DNA of 20,835 nt from Opitutia bacterium UBA7374 (lineage in GTDB: Bacteria > Verrucomicrobiota > Verrucomicrobiia > Opitutales > Coraliomargaritaceae): the NCBI GenBank assembly GCA_002469895.1, contig DKOA01000005.1:17164-37998 (forward strand), in the 5' to 3' direction. Below the pieces are notes generated by a model. The model did no database searches and was not told the DNA's origin. It saw only the letters and a program-made list of their open reading frames with translations. Position numbers and translations under genes: made by a program. Each line of letters begins with the position of its first letter. Position 1 is the stretch's first letter. Of this stretch, positions 1 to 8,152 are shown piece after piece.

Positions 1-1538
1 ATAACCGAAGCAAGAAAGATCACCGCAAGCATCAGGAGGAAGCCCATGATTTGTTTGAAGGTCTCCATCCAAAGTCCGGGCTTGGGCAGTTTGGAAACCA
101 ATTGAGGAAAGATGGCGAGGAAGAGGAAGGGGCTAGCCAGACCGAGACCCATGACCCCAAAAACGAGCAACCCGAGGCTGACCGGTGCTTGGATAGCGAG
201 TCCGCTGACGGAGGCCACGAGCGGTCCCATGCAAGGCGCACCAACGACTGCGGCGAGAATGCCCATGCCGAAGGAACCAAGCAGGTCATTGCGCTGCGAT
301 ATTTTCGCATCGGCACCGACCAGTCCAGCACCGATCTCAAAGACACCGAGCAGGTTTAGGCCAAAGACAAAGAAGAGAACGGCCAGCCCGAGGGTGAAGC
401 CAGGGCTCTGCAATTGATACCCCCAGCCGATCCACTGGCCGGCCGCACGCAGAGCAAAGAGGACTCCGGCGAGTGCGACAAAGCTGGCGACTACACCAAG
501 AGTGTAGGCCAGACCGTGCAGGACAGCCTGCCCGCGCGATTGTCCGGTATGCTTGAGCAGTGAGAATACCTTGAGGGAAAGTACCGGCAGAACGCAGGGC
601 ATGATGTTGAGAATAAAGCCGCCGAGAAAGGCGAGGATCAACCAGCCGGCTGGGCCGAGGTCGAGCAGGCGTTGCTCGAAGCCTTTTGTCCCGGCGGCCA
701 CCGGAGGACTAGACGGCGCGGCTTCCGGCTGGGGGGCTGCGTCCGAACCGACGACATAGTAGGCATCCCCAACTTGAAGAACGCCGGCAATTGTCTCCGG
801 CAAGTCGCTGCTGTAAGTCTTATCGAGGGACACTTGCAAGCGGAGCGGATCGAGAAGTAGTATTTGCTCTGCGTTGGGATCAATCACGCCTTCGGCCTCT
901 GCATAAAAATACACTTCTTCCGCATCCTCGATGCTATCGAGCCCGCTAATCGTCATTTCCACGAGGCCGCCTTCTCCTTGGCGGGTGGACATTTCTACAC
1001 CGAAATCGGCGAGGGGTTGAGCGTTTCTCGCGGCGGCAAAGAGTGCGGCGTTTTCATCGGGCAACGTCCCCTCACCCACCGGCAAGGTTAACTCCAGTTC
1101 GGCTTCATCGGCGATACAGACGTCTTCGCAAATCAGCCAGAAGGCGCTGGCCCGAATCGTTATAGCTTGCCCCACCGGCAAATCTTTCGGTGCAGTTACC
1201 GGCACGATAAAGAGCGGGGCCCCTTCGTGGGCGTAGCTGACCAATCCACTTAACTCGAAGCGCGTCGGTGCGGGAAACTCCAGCGCCCCAACTTCAAAAC
1301 CTTCAGGTAACTCCCATTCAACCTCCGGCGCCAGTCCGCTAGCACCAGCATTTTTCCAATAAACATGCCAGTGCGGTTCCAACTCGTAGCGCAGACCGAG
1401 GTGAAAAGTCTGACCCGGAATGATTTCTGAAACTTCCGCCAGCAGTTCGACAGTGGCATGGTGCCCGCTGTAAGGCTCTGCCGGAGCGGCTCCGATAAGT
1501 GCAAGCAGGCAAACTAGAGGTATAATAAAAATTTTCAT
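1..1538 (-). CDS. dsbD: DsbD/ScsB-type protein-disulfide reductase (C-terminus beyond window)
   Basis: This is an inner-membrane protein that passes electrons from cytoplasmic thioredoxin to periplasmic thiols. The reading frame is open from ATG at 1538 to the left edge, giving 512 residues without a stop. Residues 1 to about 20 look like a Sec signal peptide ending in APA. Residues about 45-60 carry the PHWHVYWKN-type motif of the DsbD/ScsB N-terminal periplasmic domain, and that domain holds a Cys pair, C137-x3-C141 (ICEDVC). A hydrophobic multi-spanning region starts near residue 298. It carries the two hallmark cysteines of the DsbD/CcdA membrane domain, C315 in MPCVLP and C436 in GAPCMGP. 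A C-terminal thioredoxin-like domain is expected beyond the window but not seen. An in-frame ATG at 1556 would add six residues; I prefer 1538 because the signal peptide then starts MKIF. The 93 bp to the divergent gene at 1632 must hold both promoters. No link to nitrogen metabolism is visible. Confidence 0.92.
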   Translation of the reverse strand, partial: MKIFIIPLVCLLALIGAAPAEPYSGHHATVELLAEVSEIIPGQTFHLGLRYELEPHWHVYWKNAGASGLAPEVEWELPEGFEVGALEFPAPTRFELSGLVSYAHEGAPLFIVPVTAPKDLPVGQAITIRASAFWLICEDVCIADEAELELTLPVGEGTLPDENAALFAAARNAQPLADFGVEMSTRQGEGGLVEMTISGLDSIEDAEEVYFYAEAEGVIDPNAEQILLLDPLRLQVSLDKTYSSDLPETIAGVLQVGDAYYVVGSDAAPQPEAAPSSPPVAAGTKGFEQRLLDLGPAGWLILAFLGGFILNIMPCVLPVLSLKVFSLLKHTGQSRGQAVLHGLAYTLGVVASFVALAGVLFALRAAGQWIGWGYQLQSPGFTLGLAVLFFVFGLNLLGVFEIGAGLVGADAKISQRNDLLGSFGMGILAAVVGAPCMGPLVASVSGLAIQAPVSLGLLVFGVMGLGLASPFLFLAIFPQLVSKLPKPGLWMETFKQIMGFLLMLAVIFLASV

Positions 1539-1631
1539 AAAGGGTGTTATTCGCATAGACAGCGAAAACGCGAAATAGATTCCCTCTCGCAGGATTTGTA
1601 AGTAACGTGGCTGTCTACTAAATGATTACGG

Positions 1632-2171
1632 ATGCGCCCCTTATTGACGATTTTATTTTACTTCTGGTTTTTACCGATGACCTACGCCGCTGAACAAGCT
1701 TTTTCCAAAACCAGGGTCGGGGAGATTGAGGTCAAGTTGCTCCCCGCCGCGACCCTCGCCGCCTGCAGCGGGAAATCGGGCTATTTCGAACGCAGCGATT
1801 CCCTCTTTGGACCACTCTTCCGCTATATACAAAGCAATGACATCGCCATGACTACTCCGGTTGAAGCAGAGTTACAGCCGGGTGTCATGTACTTCTATAT
1901 CGGGAGCGATGCGGCCGATCGGGACTTGCCCGAAACCGATGAAGTCAAGGTACACCATCTACCGGAGCGCTTGGTGCTGAGCATCGGTTTGCTCGGGGGC
2001 TACTCCGAAGAGAACTTTGCCAAAGGAGAAGCCCGCCTGCGGGAATGGATCAAAAGCCAGACAAACTATGAGGTGATCGGGGCAGCTCGTGCAATCTATT
2101 GGAATGGGCCGTTTACTCTGCCCATACTGAAGCGCTCAGAAGTCCATATCCCGGTGGCTTTGGTTCGGTAA
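1632..2171 (+). CDS. SOUL-family haem-binding-like protein, exported
   Basis: This 179-residue protein has an N-terminal hydrophobic segment (residues about 3-18, ending TYA-AE) typical of a Sec signal peptide, so it is probably periplasmic. The mature part matches the SOUL/HBP fold family, whose clearest mark is the stretch FRYIQSNDIAMTTPVEAE at residues about 63-80. The IAMTTPV core is characteristic of SOUL proteins. Length is normal for the bacterial family. Family members have been linked to haem or tetrapyrrole binding, but the physiological role in bacteria is unsettled and haem ligands cannot be assigned from this sequence. It is divergent from the dsbD-like gene and lies 52 bp upstream of def on the same strand. 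No strong Shine-Dalgarno sequence precedes the ATG. Confidence 0.85.
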   Translation: MRPLLTILFYFWFLPMTYAAEQAFSKTRVGEIEVKLLPAATLAACSGKSGYFERSDSLFGPLFRYIQSNDIAMTTPVEAELQPGVMYFYIGSDAADRDLPETDEVKVHHLPERLVLSIGLLGGYSEENFAKGEARLREWIKSQTNYEVIGAARAIYWNGPFTLPILKRSEVHIPVALVR

Positions 2172-2187
2172 GCCTGCCGACAAAGTC

Positions 2188-2216
2188 TTTACAGTTGTCC
2201 GCTGTGGACCTACATA
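2188..2216 (+). promoter_or_regulatory. Possible sigma70-type promoter for def
   Basis: TTTACA at 2188-2193 is separated by 17 bases from TACATA at 2211-2216, a fair match to -35 and -10 elements. Transcription would begin almost at the def ATG (2224), giving a leaderless or nearly leaderless mRNA. That would agree with the absence of a Shine-Dalgarno sequence. A short inverted repeat, GTCC-N5-GGAC (2197-2209), lies in the spacer. Matches of this quality arise by chance in 50-bp gaps, so this is only a candidate. Confidence 0.25.
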
Positions 2217-2223
2217 ATCCCGC

Positions 2224-2799
2224 ATGCGTTTACGAGTTACCCAGTACGGAGAACCCATCCTGCGAGAGGCCGGCGCTCCGATAACCGACTTCGACGATTC
2301 ACTCGTCGAACTAGCTGAAGCAATGATTGAAACGATGTACGCGGAAGAGGGTATCGGATTGGCGGCGCAACAAATCAATCGCGCCCTGCAGATCTGCGTA
2401 GTCGATGTACGTCCTCCTGAAGGCGAGGAGCCATCCTTTGCCTATACCTACGATGGCAAACAGCCCCCGCTTGATCTGATCATGCCGCTGGCTATGGTAA
2501 ATCCGGAAGTCAGTATCATCGACGCTAGCGAAGAGGACTACCTCGAGGGCTGCCTCTCCTTCCCCGATGTTCAGGGCAAGGTAAGCCGGGCCAGAGGCGT
2601 GCGTTGTGCTTTTCAGGACGTCGAAGGCAATCCCCACACGATCGAGGCAGACGGACTACTCGGCCGCTGCATCCTGCACGAAGTCGACCACCTAAACGGG
2701 ATCCTCTTCACCGAACGCATGGACAAGGCAGATCTGCGAAAAAACGAGGCCCGCATCAAAAAGATCAAGCGCGCCAGCCGCGATTTTTTAAAGAGTTGA
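2224..2799 (+). CDS. def: Peptide deformylase
   Basis: This metalloenzyme (191 residues) removes the formyl group from the N-terminal methionine of nascent proteins in the cytoplasm. All three family motifs are intact: GIGLAAQQ at residues 43-50, EGCLS at 108-112 with the metal ligand C110, and HEVDH at 152-156 with ligands H152 and H156 and catalytic E153. Residues about 63-88 form a somewhat longer acidic/aromatic loop between the first two motifs than in short deformylases such as that of E. coli. The Lys/Arg-rich C-terminus is typical of full-length family members. The usual neighbour fmt (methionyl-tRNA formyltransferase) is not downstream; the next gene is the convergent fmdB, 16 bp away. 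No Shine-Dalgarno sequence is evident before the ATG. Confidence 0.97.
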   Translation: MRLRVTQYGEPILREAGAPITDFDDSLVELAEAMIETMYAEEGIGLAAQQINRALQICVVDVRPPEGEEPSFAYTYDGKQPPLDLIMPLAMVNPEVSIIDASEEDYLEGCLSFPDVQGKVSRARGVRCAFQDVEGNPHTIEADGLLGRCILHEVDHLNGILFTERMDKADLRKNEARIKKIKRASRDFLKS

Positions 2800-2815
2800 G
2801 CACGAACCCCTGCAG

Positions 2816-3136
2816 CTACACTGCATGCTCGATGACCCAAGAACGCGGCCCGTTGTAGGATTGCACCTTCGGTTTTTCTTTCTGATTCGGAGGTATCAGA
2901 CCAGGCGCTTCGTGTCCGCAATTCGGGCCGCAGACATGCGGCTCAAACTGACTCTTGATATTTCGTTCGATCGCATTTTTCCTAGCCGGATCGACTTGCC
3001 GGAACATCGGCGCCGTGTAAGCACGGGCAGCAAGCTTCCCGCAATCCGGACAGGGTGCCGGATGCTTACGTAACCCCGATGGCCGGATTAGTTCAAAAGT
3101 ACCGTGGGTCTCGCAGTTATATTCAAATAAAACCAT
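2816..3136 (-). CDS. fmdB: FmdB-like zinc-ribbon protein
   Basis: This 106-residue protein begins MVLFEYNCETHG and has a Cys/His arrangement C8-x2-H11 ... C29-x2-C32, the zinc-ribbon pattern of the FmdB/CxxC_CXXC_SSSS family. A second cluster near residues 86-92 (CGPNCGH) could hold more metal but is less conserved. FmdB was originally described as a putative regulator beside formamidase in Methylophilus methylotrophus. Here too it is the last gene of a run starting at 10569, following fmdA after 109 bp. Its biochemical role is not established; a nucleic-acid-binding regulatory role is an inference. No clear ribosome-binding site precedes the ATG, and the leader upstream is predicted to be structured (see 3167-3211). 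Confidence 0.8.
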   Translation of the reverse strand: MVLFEYNCETHGTFELIRPSGLRKHPAPCPDCGKLAARAYTAPMFRQVDPARKNAIERNIKSQFEPHVCGPNCGHEAPGLIPPNQKEKPKVQSYNGPRSWVIEHAV

Positions 3137-3166
3137 GGATAAATAATTCTGTTTTGTTTAAGTGGA

Positions 3167-3211
3167 GCCTCTGTCAGAGGCAGCACATTAGATGAAAATA
3201 AATGTGCCGCC
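3167..3211 (-). other. Two overlapping stem-loops in the fmdA-fmdB spacer
   Basis: One inverted repeat is GCCTCTG-T-CAGAGGC (3167-3181; in RNA probably 5-6 bp closing a 3-5-base loop). The second is GCACATT-N11-AATGTGC (3183-3189 with 3201-3207), extended by GGC/GCC (3179-3181 with 3209-3211) across one mismatch. The two share bases 3179-3181, so the extended forms exclude each other. Neither is followed by a T-run in the direction of transcription (minus), so this is not a typical intrinsic terminator. It may be an mRNA processing, stability or attenuation element that sets fmdB expression relative to fmdA. The function is inference; the repeats are seen directly. Confidence 0.45.
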
Positions 3212-3245
3212 CCGAACAGAAGCATTTTGGAATACTCAACGTAGA

Positions 3246-4463
3246 CTAAGCCTTGGCCAGATCCGTGCCCGGTGTGACCGATACCTTTGGACCCTCCGCG
3301 TTCGGCTTGATGTTAAAATCAAAGATTTCAGTCGGCAAGAAGAGTGTGGCACAGGCATTTGGAATATCCACAATACCACTGATATGACCCTGAACAGGTG
3401 CTGTACCAAGAATGGCATAGGCCTGCTCACCGGTGTAGCCAAACTTCTTCATGTACTCGATCGCGTTGAGACAAGCCTGACGGTACGCAACATGTACATC
3501 CAGGTAGTGCTGCTTACCAGACTCGTCGACCGAGATTCCTTCAAAAATGAGATGTTCCTTGTATTCAGGCTTGATTGGGCTGGGCTCGAAAATCGGATTA
3601 ATCACTCCGTATTTTTCAACACCTTTCTTAATCAGACTGACCCGGATATCGAGATAACCCGCCATCTCAATGGCACCACAAAATGTGATTTCCCCATCCC
3701 CTTGAGAGAAGTGGATGTCGCCCATGGAAAGACCGCCCCCATCAACGTAAACGGGGAAATAGACTTTAGAGCCACGAGTCAGATCCTTGATATCGCAGTT
3801 ACCACCGTGCTCACGAGGCGGAACGGTTCGGGCCGCTTCCTTCGCAGCCTCGGCAGCTGCATCAGCACTCATTCGCCCCATATGAGCCGTATCGGCATAA
3901 GGCAGCGCGCAAAGAGGTGGCGTCCGCTCCGGATTTGTTTCAAAGAGTTCGGTCTCCCGCTTGTTCCATTGATCGAGCAATTCCTGTGAAGGCAGGCAAC
4001 CAATCAAGCCTGGATGCATAATGCCAGCGAACTCGACATTAGGAATATGCCGGGAGGAAGTTTTTACACCGTGAAAGTCCCAACATGCCTTCCGTGCCTC
4101 GGGATAATGCTCGGTTAAAAAACCGCCTCCATTTTCCTTTGCGAAAAGTCCTGTGAAGCCCCAATTGGAGTCCTCCAAAACGCCCACATCGAGAATATCC
4201 ACGACCATTAGATCGCCGGGCTCTGCACCCTTTACGCCAATCGGTCCACTCAGGTAGTGCACCTTTGTTAGATCGACAACTTTAATGTCAGTTGCATCGT
4301 CATCGTTATTGATCTGACCACCGGTCCAATCAATACACTCGACACGAAATTCATCTCCAGGCTCAACCATAGCCACCATGGGAATATCAGGATGCCAGCG
4401 ATTGTGCAGTATGTCTTGTTCTTCGGGTTGTGAGTTTAGGTCGACTTTAATTAGTGTTTTCAT
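3246..4463 (-). CDS. fmdA: Formamidase (FmdA_AmdA acetamidase/formamidase family)
   Basis: This cytoplasmic enzyme (405 residues) would hydrolyse formamide to ammonia and formate. It spans the full length of the FmdA family. Recognisable segments are an N-terminal DxxxxP.ILHNRWHPDIP-like region (about residues 10-30), VECIDWTGGQINNDDDATD (about 43-61), VHYLSGPIGVKGAEPGDL (about 68-85) and the central GGLSMGDIHFSQGDGE stretch (about 245-260), whose acidic residues and His are conserved in the family. It follows the urtE-like ATPase gene by 51 bp in the same direction and precedes fmdB, the arrangement expected of a formamide/amide utilisation operon. The 50-bp leader is very AT-rich and lacks a clear Shine-Dalgarno sequence. 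Substrate preference (formamide versus other short aliphatic amides) cannot be read from sequence; the FmdB and Urt/FmdC-type neighbours favour formamide. Confidence 0.93.
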   Translation of the reverse strand: MKTLIKVDLNSQPEEQDILHNRWHPDIPMVAMVEPGDEFRVECIDWTGGQINNDDDATDIKVVDLTKVHYLSGPIGVKGAEPGDLMVVDILDVGVLEDSNWGFTGLFAKENGGGFLTEHYPEARKACWDFHGVKTSSRHIPNVEFAGIMHPGLIGCLPSQELLDQWNKRETELFETNPERTPPLCALPYADTAHMGRMSADAAAEAAKEAARTVPPREHGGNCDIKDLTRGSKVYFPVYVDGGGLSMGDIHFSQGDGEITFCGAIEMAGYLDIRVSLIKKGVEKYGVINPIFEPSPIKPEYKEHLIFEGISVDESGKQHYLDVHVAYRQACLNAIEYMKKFGYTGEQAYAILGTAPVQGHISGIVDIPNACATLFLPTEIFDFNIKPNAEGPKVSVTPGTDLAKA

Positions 4464-4514
4464 GATACGTATTTTTTATTTTTTAACTAGTAATAAGAAT
4501 TGAGTAGGCGCGCT

Positions 4515-5207
4515 TTAGACGGAAAGGAACTTCTTGATTTTGTCCGCATCCACATCGGCTCGATCACTGGAATGCACAATTGACCCACCCTCCATCACGA
4601 GGAAACGGTCACAGGCACTCAGGGTGAAAGATAGTACCTGCTCAGCAACGATGATAGAGATGCCATGCTGATCACGAATCAGCTTAAGCTTTTGGGCCAT
4701 TTCTTTGATAATAGAAGGTTGTATACCCTCGGTCGGCTCATCCAGAAGCAGTACTTTTGGCTCTGTCACGAGAGCACGTGCAATGGCTAGCTGTTGCTGT
4801 TGCCCGCCCGAGAGGTTACCCCCTTTACGCTTCCCCATTTCATCGAGTACCGGGAATAACTCATATACATAATCGGGGATTTTCTTATTCTCAGTGGTAT
4901 CCATCCCGATTTGTATATTTTCCTTTACCGTCATATTGGGGAAAATCATGCGGCCCTGCGGAACATAGGCCAACCCATGGCGGACACGTTTGAAACTGGG
5001 CGATTCAGCCAGTTCACAATCATTGATCTTAATACTGGAGCCTTTTCCACAGGAAAGGATACCGATGATGGATTTGAACAGAGTGGTCTTGCCCATTCCG
5101 TTTCGACCCATAACTGCAAGGATCTCTCCCTCTCCCAACTCTAAATCAAGTGATGATATTACCGTGCTCTCACCGTAACTAACGTTTAGATCTTTTATAC
5201 AAAACAT
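4515..5207 (-). CDS. urtE: Urea/amide ABC importer ATPase, UrtE/LivF type (amide module)
   Basis: This is one of two cytoplasmic ATP-binding subunits of a branched-chain-amino-acid-type (HAAT) importer; 230 residues. Walker A is GRNGMGKTT (34-42), the ABC signature is LSGGQQQQLAIARAL (about 133-147), and Walker B is VLLLDEPTEGIQPS. TEGIQPS and the run of glutamines after LSGGQ are typical of UrtE. The start is supported by a good ribosome-binding site (GAGGAAAT, about 6 bases before ATG). It lies 25 bp after urtD and 51 bp before fmdA. By context it powers uptake of formamide, short amides or urea. A second UrtE with the same motifs is encoded at 16684-17415. Confidence 0.92.
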   Translation of the reverse strand: MFCIKDLNVSYGESTVISSLDLELGEGEILAVMGRNGMGKTTLFKSIIGILSCGKGSSIKINDCELAESPSFKRVRHGLAYVPQGRMIFPNMTVKENIQIGMDTTENKKIPDYVYELFPVLDEMGKRKGGNLSGGQQQQLAIARALVTEPKVLLLDEPTEGIQPSIIKEMAQKLKLIRDQHGISIIVAEQVLSFTLSACDRFLVMEGGSIVHSSDRADVDADKIKKFLSV

Positions 5208-5232
5208 TTTATTTCCTCGTACCTATTTAATG

Positions 5233-5979
5233 TTAGTGCCCAAGGTAAACTTCCTGCACCTCCGGATCATTACGGACTTCATCCATCGATCCTTCTTTAA
5301 GGATTTTACCTAAGTGAAGGACGGTCACCTGGTCGGCTATCTTAGCGACAAAATCCATATCGTGCTCAATAATGACGATGGATCGCTCTTTCGCGATCTT
5401 GCGCAAAAGCTCGGCGGTCGCATCGCGTTCTTTTGCAGTCATCCCGGCGACGGGTTCATCCAGCATAACAAGATCCGGATTTTGTACCAGTAACATGCCT
5501 ATTTCCAACCACTGCTTTTGACCATGGCTCAAGAGCTCTGCCTGCTCATCGAGCATATCATCGAGGAAGATCTCTTTAGCCACTTCATAGATCCGCTCGA
5601 CGACCTTCTCGGATCTCCTAAACTGTAGTGAACCCAGAACCGTACGCCCCCAGGGATAAGAGATTTCAAGATTCTCGAAGACTGTCAGCTTTTCGTAAAT
5701 GGATGGCGTTTGGAATTTTCGGCCCACACCAGCGCGCACAATTTGGTGCTCACTCATCGTTGTTAATTCCGTGTTGTTATAGCGAATGCTGCCGGACGTT
5801 GCCCGCGTTTTACCACTGATCAAATCCAGCACCGTTGTCTTGCCTGCTCCATTCGGACCAATAATCACACGTAATTCACCCTTCGATAAATAAAGGGTTA
5901 AATCGTCGACCGCCTTGAATCCGTCGAAACTAACCGTCAATCCTTCGATCGCTAATAGAAAGTCTGTATTACTTGGCAT
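5233..5979 (-). CDS. urtD: Urea/amide ABC importer ATPase, UrtD/LivG type (amide module)
   Basis: This is the second nucleotide-binding subunit of the amide importer (248 residues, cytoplasmic face of the inner membrane). Walker A is GPNGAGKTT (41-49). The signature is LSHGQKQWLEIGM, where LSHGQKQW distinguishes UrtD from generic LivG. Walker B is LVMLDEPVAGM and the H-loop is IVIIEHDMDFV. The gene starts inside the end of urtC (11-base overlap) with a near-perfect AAGGAGG six bases before its ATG, which indicates translational coupling yet strong independent initiation. It forms a heterodimer with the UrtE-type protein from the next gene, by analogy with the family. Confidence 0.93.
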   Translation of the reverse strand: MPSNTDFLLAIEGLTVSFDGFKAVDDLTLYLSKGELRVIIGPNGAGKTTVLDLISGKTRATSGSIRYNNTELTTMSEHQIVRAGVGRKFQTPSIYEKLTVFENLEISYPWGRTVLGSLQFRRSEKVVERIYEVAKEIFLDDMLDEQAELLSHGQKQWLEIGMLLVQNPDLVMLDEPVAGMTAKERDATAELLRKIAKERSIVIIEHDMDFVAKIADQVTVLHLGKILKEGSMDEVRNDPEVQEVYLGH

Positions 5980-7156
5980 AGGGAACCTCCTTTTCTAGGT
6001 CCTCGGATGGGGGTGTTGTCCCACTGTCCGATTTTGGTTTCAGTTTAAAAATCCACTTCTTTATATGATCGTCGTACAGCCCTGCCAGGCCCTTTGGCAA
6101 ATAGAGTACAATGATGATAAATGTAGCCCCGTAGAGGAACATCCATAGAGTGGGATAGGCCTCTGAAAATGCCGTCTTCGCAGCGTTCACAGCCAATGCT
6201 CCGTAGACTGCACCAAGAAGGCTTTCGCGTCCGCCCACCGCAGTAAAGATGACCATATCAATGGATGGCTGGATGCCGACCAGATTGGGTGACATAAATC
6301 CGACCTGGAGGGTAAACATGGCACCTCCGATAGCGCTGAGAACTGCAGCAAAGCAAAAGATGAAGATGCGGAATAAGGTCAGGTTGTACCCCGAAAACCG
6401 AACGCGCATCTCTTTATCTCTTTGGGCGAGCAAGACCCGCCCCAAGCGGGTCGAGAGTACGTACCGGCTGACTAGAATACAAAAAAGTAACAAAATTGAG
6501 CAGACATAATAGAGCGTCTTTTGTGCGGACTCCGTTCGTATGTCCCAGCCGTTCAGTGTTCTCAGGTCAGTGATTCCGTTAATCCCTCCAAAAAACCCTT
6601 GGTTGCCGACGATGAAATACCAAAGACAGGCGACCATCGATTGCGTCAGGATGGCGAACACAACTCCCGTGACCCGTCCTTTAAAGTAAAAAACACTGAG
6701 CAAAAACGCGAGCACTGCAGGCAAGATGAAAATCAGAGCGATGGTCAGCGGAAAACTCTTGAAGGGGAACCAAAACCAGGGCAACTCCGTGACTTGGTTC
6801 CAGTCCATGAAATCAGGAATGCCGGGAGTGGACTGAATTGCCGTGCTCTCTGGATCTGAAGCCTCCAGTTTAAGGAACATCGCCATACAATAGCCGCCTG
6901 CACCAAAAAACATTCCCTGACCGAGACTAAGTATACCGGCATTACCCCAGCACATAACTAATCCAATCGCCACGAATGCGTAGCACAAATATTTGCCTGT
7001 GAGATTCAGACGAAAGGTGTTCAAGCAAAGCGGAAAGACCAGCAGAAGGACGACTGCCAATAAAATAAATGCGATTACTCCCTCTTTGTTTTTGAACAAA
7101 CGTTCGTAGAGGAGTTTTCCAAAACTTGAATCAGTGTGATTTGATAAAGTATTCAT
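5969..7156 (-). CDS. urtC: Urea/amide ABC importer permease, UrtC/LivM type (amide module)
   Basis: This is an inner-membrane permease (395 residues) of the HAAT-type importer. It begins with a short cytoplasmic arm (residues 1-27), then a membrane segment near 28-50. Further hydrophobic segments include LCYAFVAIGLVMCWGNAGIL (about 57-76), one near 143-158 and several from about 213 to the C-terminus. NAGILSLGQGMFFGAGGY and VGGRESLLGAVYGAL are conserved LivM/UrtC stretches. A loop near residues 97-125 is likely periplasmic. The hydrophilic C-terminal tail overlaps the urtD start. The gene is 20 bp downstream of urtB. No Shine-Dalgarno sequence is clear, suggesting coupling to urtB translation. 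Confidence 0.92.
   Translation of the reverse strand: MNTLSNHTDSSFGKLLYERLFKNKEGVIAFILLAVVLLLVFPLCLNTFRLNLTGKYLCYAFVAIGLVMCWGNAGILSLGQGMFFGAGGYCMAMFLKLEASDPESTAIQSTPGIPDFMDWNQVTELPWFWFPFKSFPLTIALIFILPAVLAFLLSVFYFKGRVTGVVFAILTQSMVACLWYFIVGNQGFFGGINGITDLRTLNGWDIRTESAQKTLYYVCSILLLFCILVSRYVLSTRLGRVLLAQRDKEMRVRFSGYNLTLFRIFIFCFAAVLSAIGGAMFTLQVGFMSPNLVGIQPSIDMVIFTAVGGRESLLGAVYGALAVNAAKTAFSEAYPTLWMFLYGATFIIIVLYLPKGLAGLYDDHIKKWIFKLKPKSDSGTTPPSEDLEKEVPYAK
5986..5992 (-). promoter_or_regulatory. Strong ribosome-binding site of urtD
   Basis: AAGGAGG on the minus strand, six bases before the urtD ATG at 5979, lies wholly inside the urtC coding sequence. It fixes the urtD start and stands out because most genes of this run lack a clear Shine-Dalgarno sequence. 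Confidence 0.75.
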
Positions 7157-7176
7157 AACTATATGATTAAATGTTT

Positions 7177-8100
7177 TTAGCTACGTACTTTATCCGAGAA
7201 GAGACCCTTCGTGAACTTCATCAGAACGACAAAGATGACGAGATAGAGCCAAACTTTTGCAATGGAACCCGTCATAAAGAACTCCAGAATGGATGAAAGA
7301 AGGGCCAAGAATGCGCCAGAGATGAAAAGACCGAACAGGCTGCCGAGTCCGCCCACAACCAACACGAGGAAAGAATCAACGATGTAGTTTGTTCCCGCCG
7401 ATGGAGAGGTCGATGCCATGGTAGTGAAAAAAGCTCCGGCGATTCCCGAAATACCGCAGGCAATACCGAATGATACGCGGTCTGTCATCTTCGTATTGAT
7501 GCCAAGAGCACCCGTCATCTGACGATTCTGAGTCGTTGCCCGCATACGCAGGCCCATTCGGGTTTTAGTTGTGTAGAGAACCAAACCACCCGTTAGGAAA
7601 ATAGTTAAGACAAGCAGAATTAATCCACTGATCGGAATATCGATTGAATCATTTACAGACCACGATCCCAGTAGCCATTCCGGCAAGTCGGCACTCATTT
7701 CGCGCGCACCGATAAATGTCCGGAAGCACTGCTGCATAATTAAACTCAACCCCCAAGTAGCGAGGAGAGTATCTAAAGGCCTTTTATAGAGACGACTTAT
7801 GAGAAACCACTCGACGAGATAACCGACGCCGAATGCGATACCAAAAGACAACGGTATGGCTAAGAAAACGTAAATATTCTCCAACGCAGGGACGCTTTCT
7901 GTGATAAATTTAGAAAACAGACACATCGTGTAAGAGCCCAGGACAAGGAACTCCGCGTGCGCCATATTGATCACACCCATCTGCCCGAAGATGATGTACA
8001 AGCCCAAGCCCATAAGCACATAAATGCATAATAGACTCACGCCACTGAATGACTGCATAACAACAATCGAATAAATTTCCTGTGCAGTATATCCTCCCAT
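7177..8100 (-). CDS. urtB: Urea/amide ABC importer permease, UrtB/LivH type, short form
   Basis: This inner-membrane permease (307 residues) pairs with UrtC to form the substrate channel. Family marks are GLYIIFGQMGVINMAHAEFLVLGSY (split: GLYIIFGQMG and INMAHAEF, about residues 32-52), LLATWGLSLIMQQCFRTFIGA-type motif near 110-130 and VLVVGGLGSLFGLFISGA near 245-265. Unlike the UrtB encoded at the right edge of the window, it has no long N-terminal extracytoplasmic domain: the first membrane segment starts at about residue 16. The ATG is preceded by AGAAGGA with suitable spacing. It is separated from urtA by 107 bp that hold a strong stem-loop (8153-8179). Confidence 0.92.
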   Translation of the reverse strand: MGGYTAQEIYSIVVMQSFSGVSLLCIYVLMGLGLYIIFGQMGVINMAHAEFLVLGSYTMCLFSKFITESVPALENIYVFLAIPLSFGIAFGVGYLVEWFLISRLYKRPLDTLLATWGLSLIMQQCFRTFIGAREMSADLPEWLLGSWSVNDSIDIPISGLILLVLTIFLTGGLVLYTTKTRMGLRMRATTQNRQMTGALGINTKMTDRVSFGIACGISGIAGAFFTTMASTSPSAGTNYIVDSFLVLVVGGLGSLFGLFISGAFLALLSSILEFFMTGSIAKVWLYLVIFVVLMKFTKGLFSDKVRS

Positions 8101-8152
8101 CGATTATATCCTTCTAAAGTATTTAAAAAAGCTCAGTAGTTCTGGCGATAAA

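Noticed and set aside
32..1504. Several short open frames on both strands in the first 1.5 kb
   Set aside because: The minus-strand frame from 1538 to the left edge encodes a continuous DsbD-type protein with all hallmark motifs. The short frames are out-of-frame or antisense shadows of it.
2811..2825. Small inverted repeat TGCAG-N5-CTGCA between def and fmdB as a bidirectional terminator
   Set aside because: Five base pairs with no T-run on either side is within chance expectation, and it overlaps the end of fmdB.
3192..3989. Long open frame (265 codons) on the plus strand
   Set aside because: It lies opposite fmdA, whose product is recognisable along its full length. The plus-strand translation resembles no family and has no ribosome-binding site.
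2224..4463. Functional link between peptide deformylase and formamidase because both release formate
   Set aside because: The genes are on opposite strands with convergent ends, and def is a housekeeping gene. Shared formate release is most likely coincidence.
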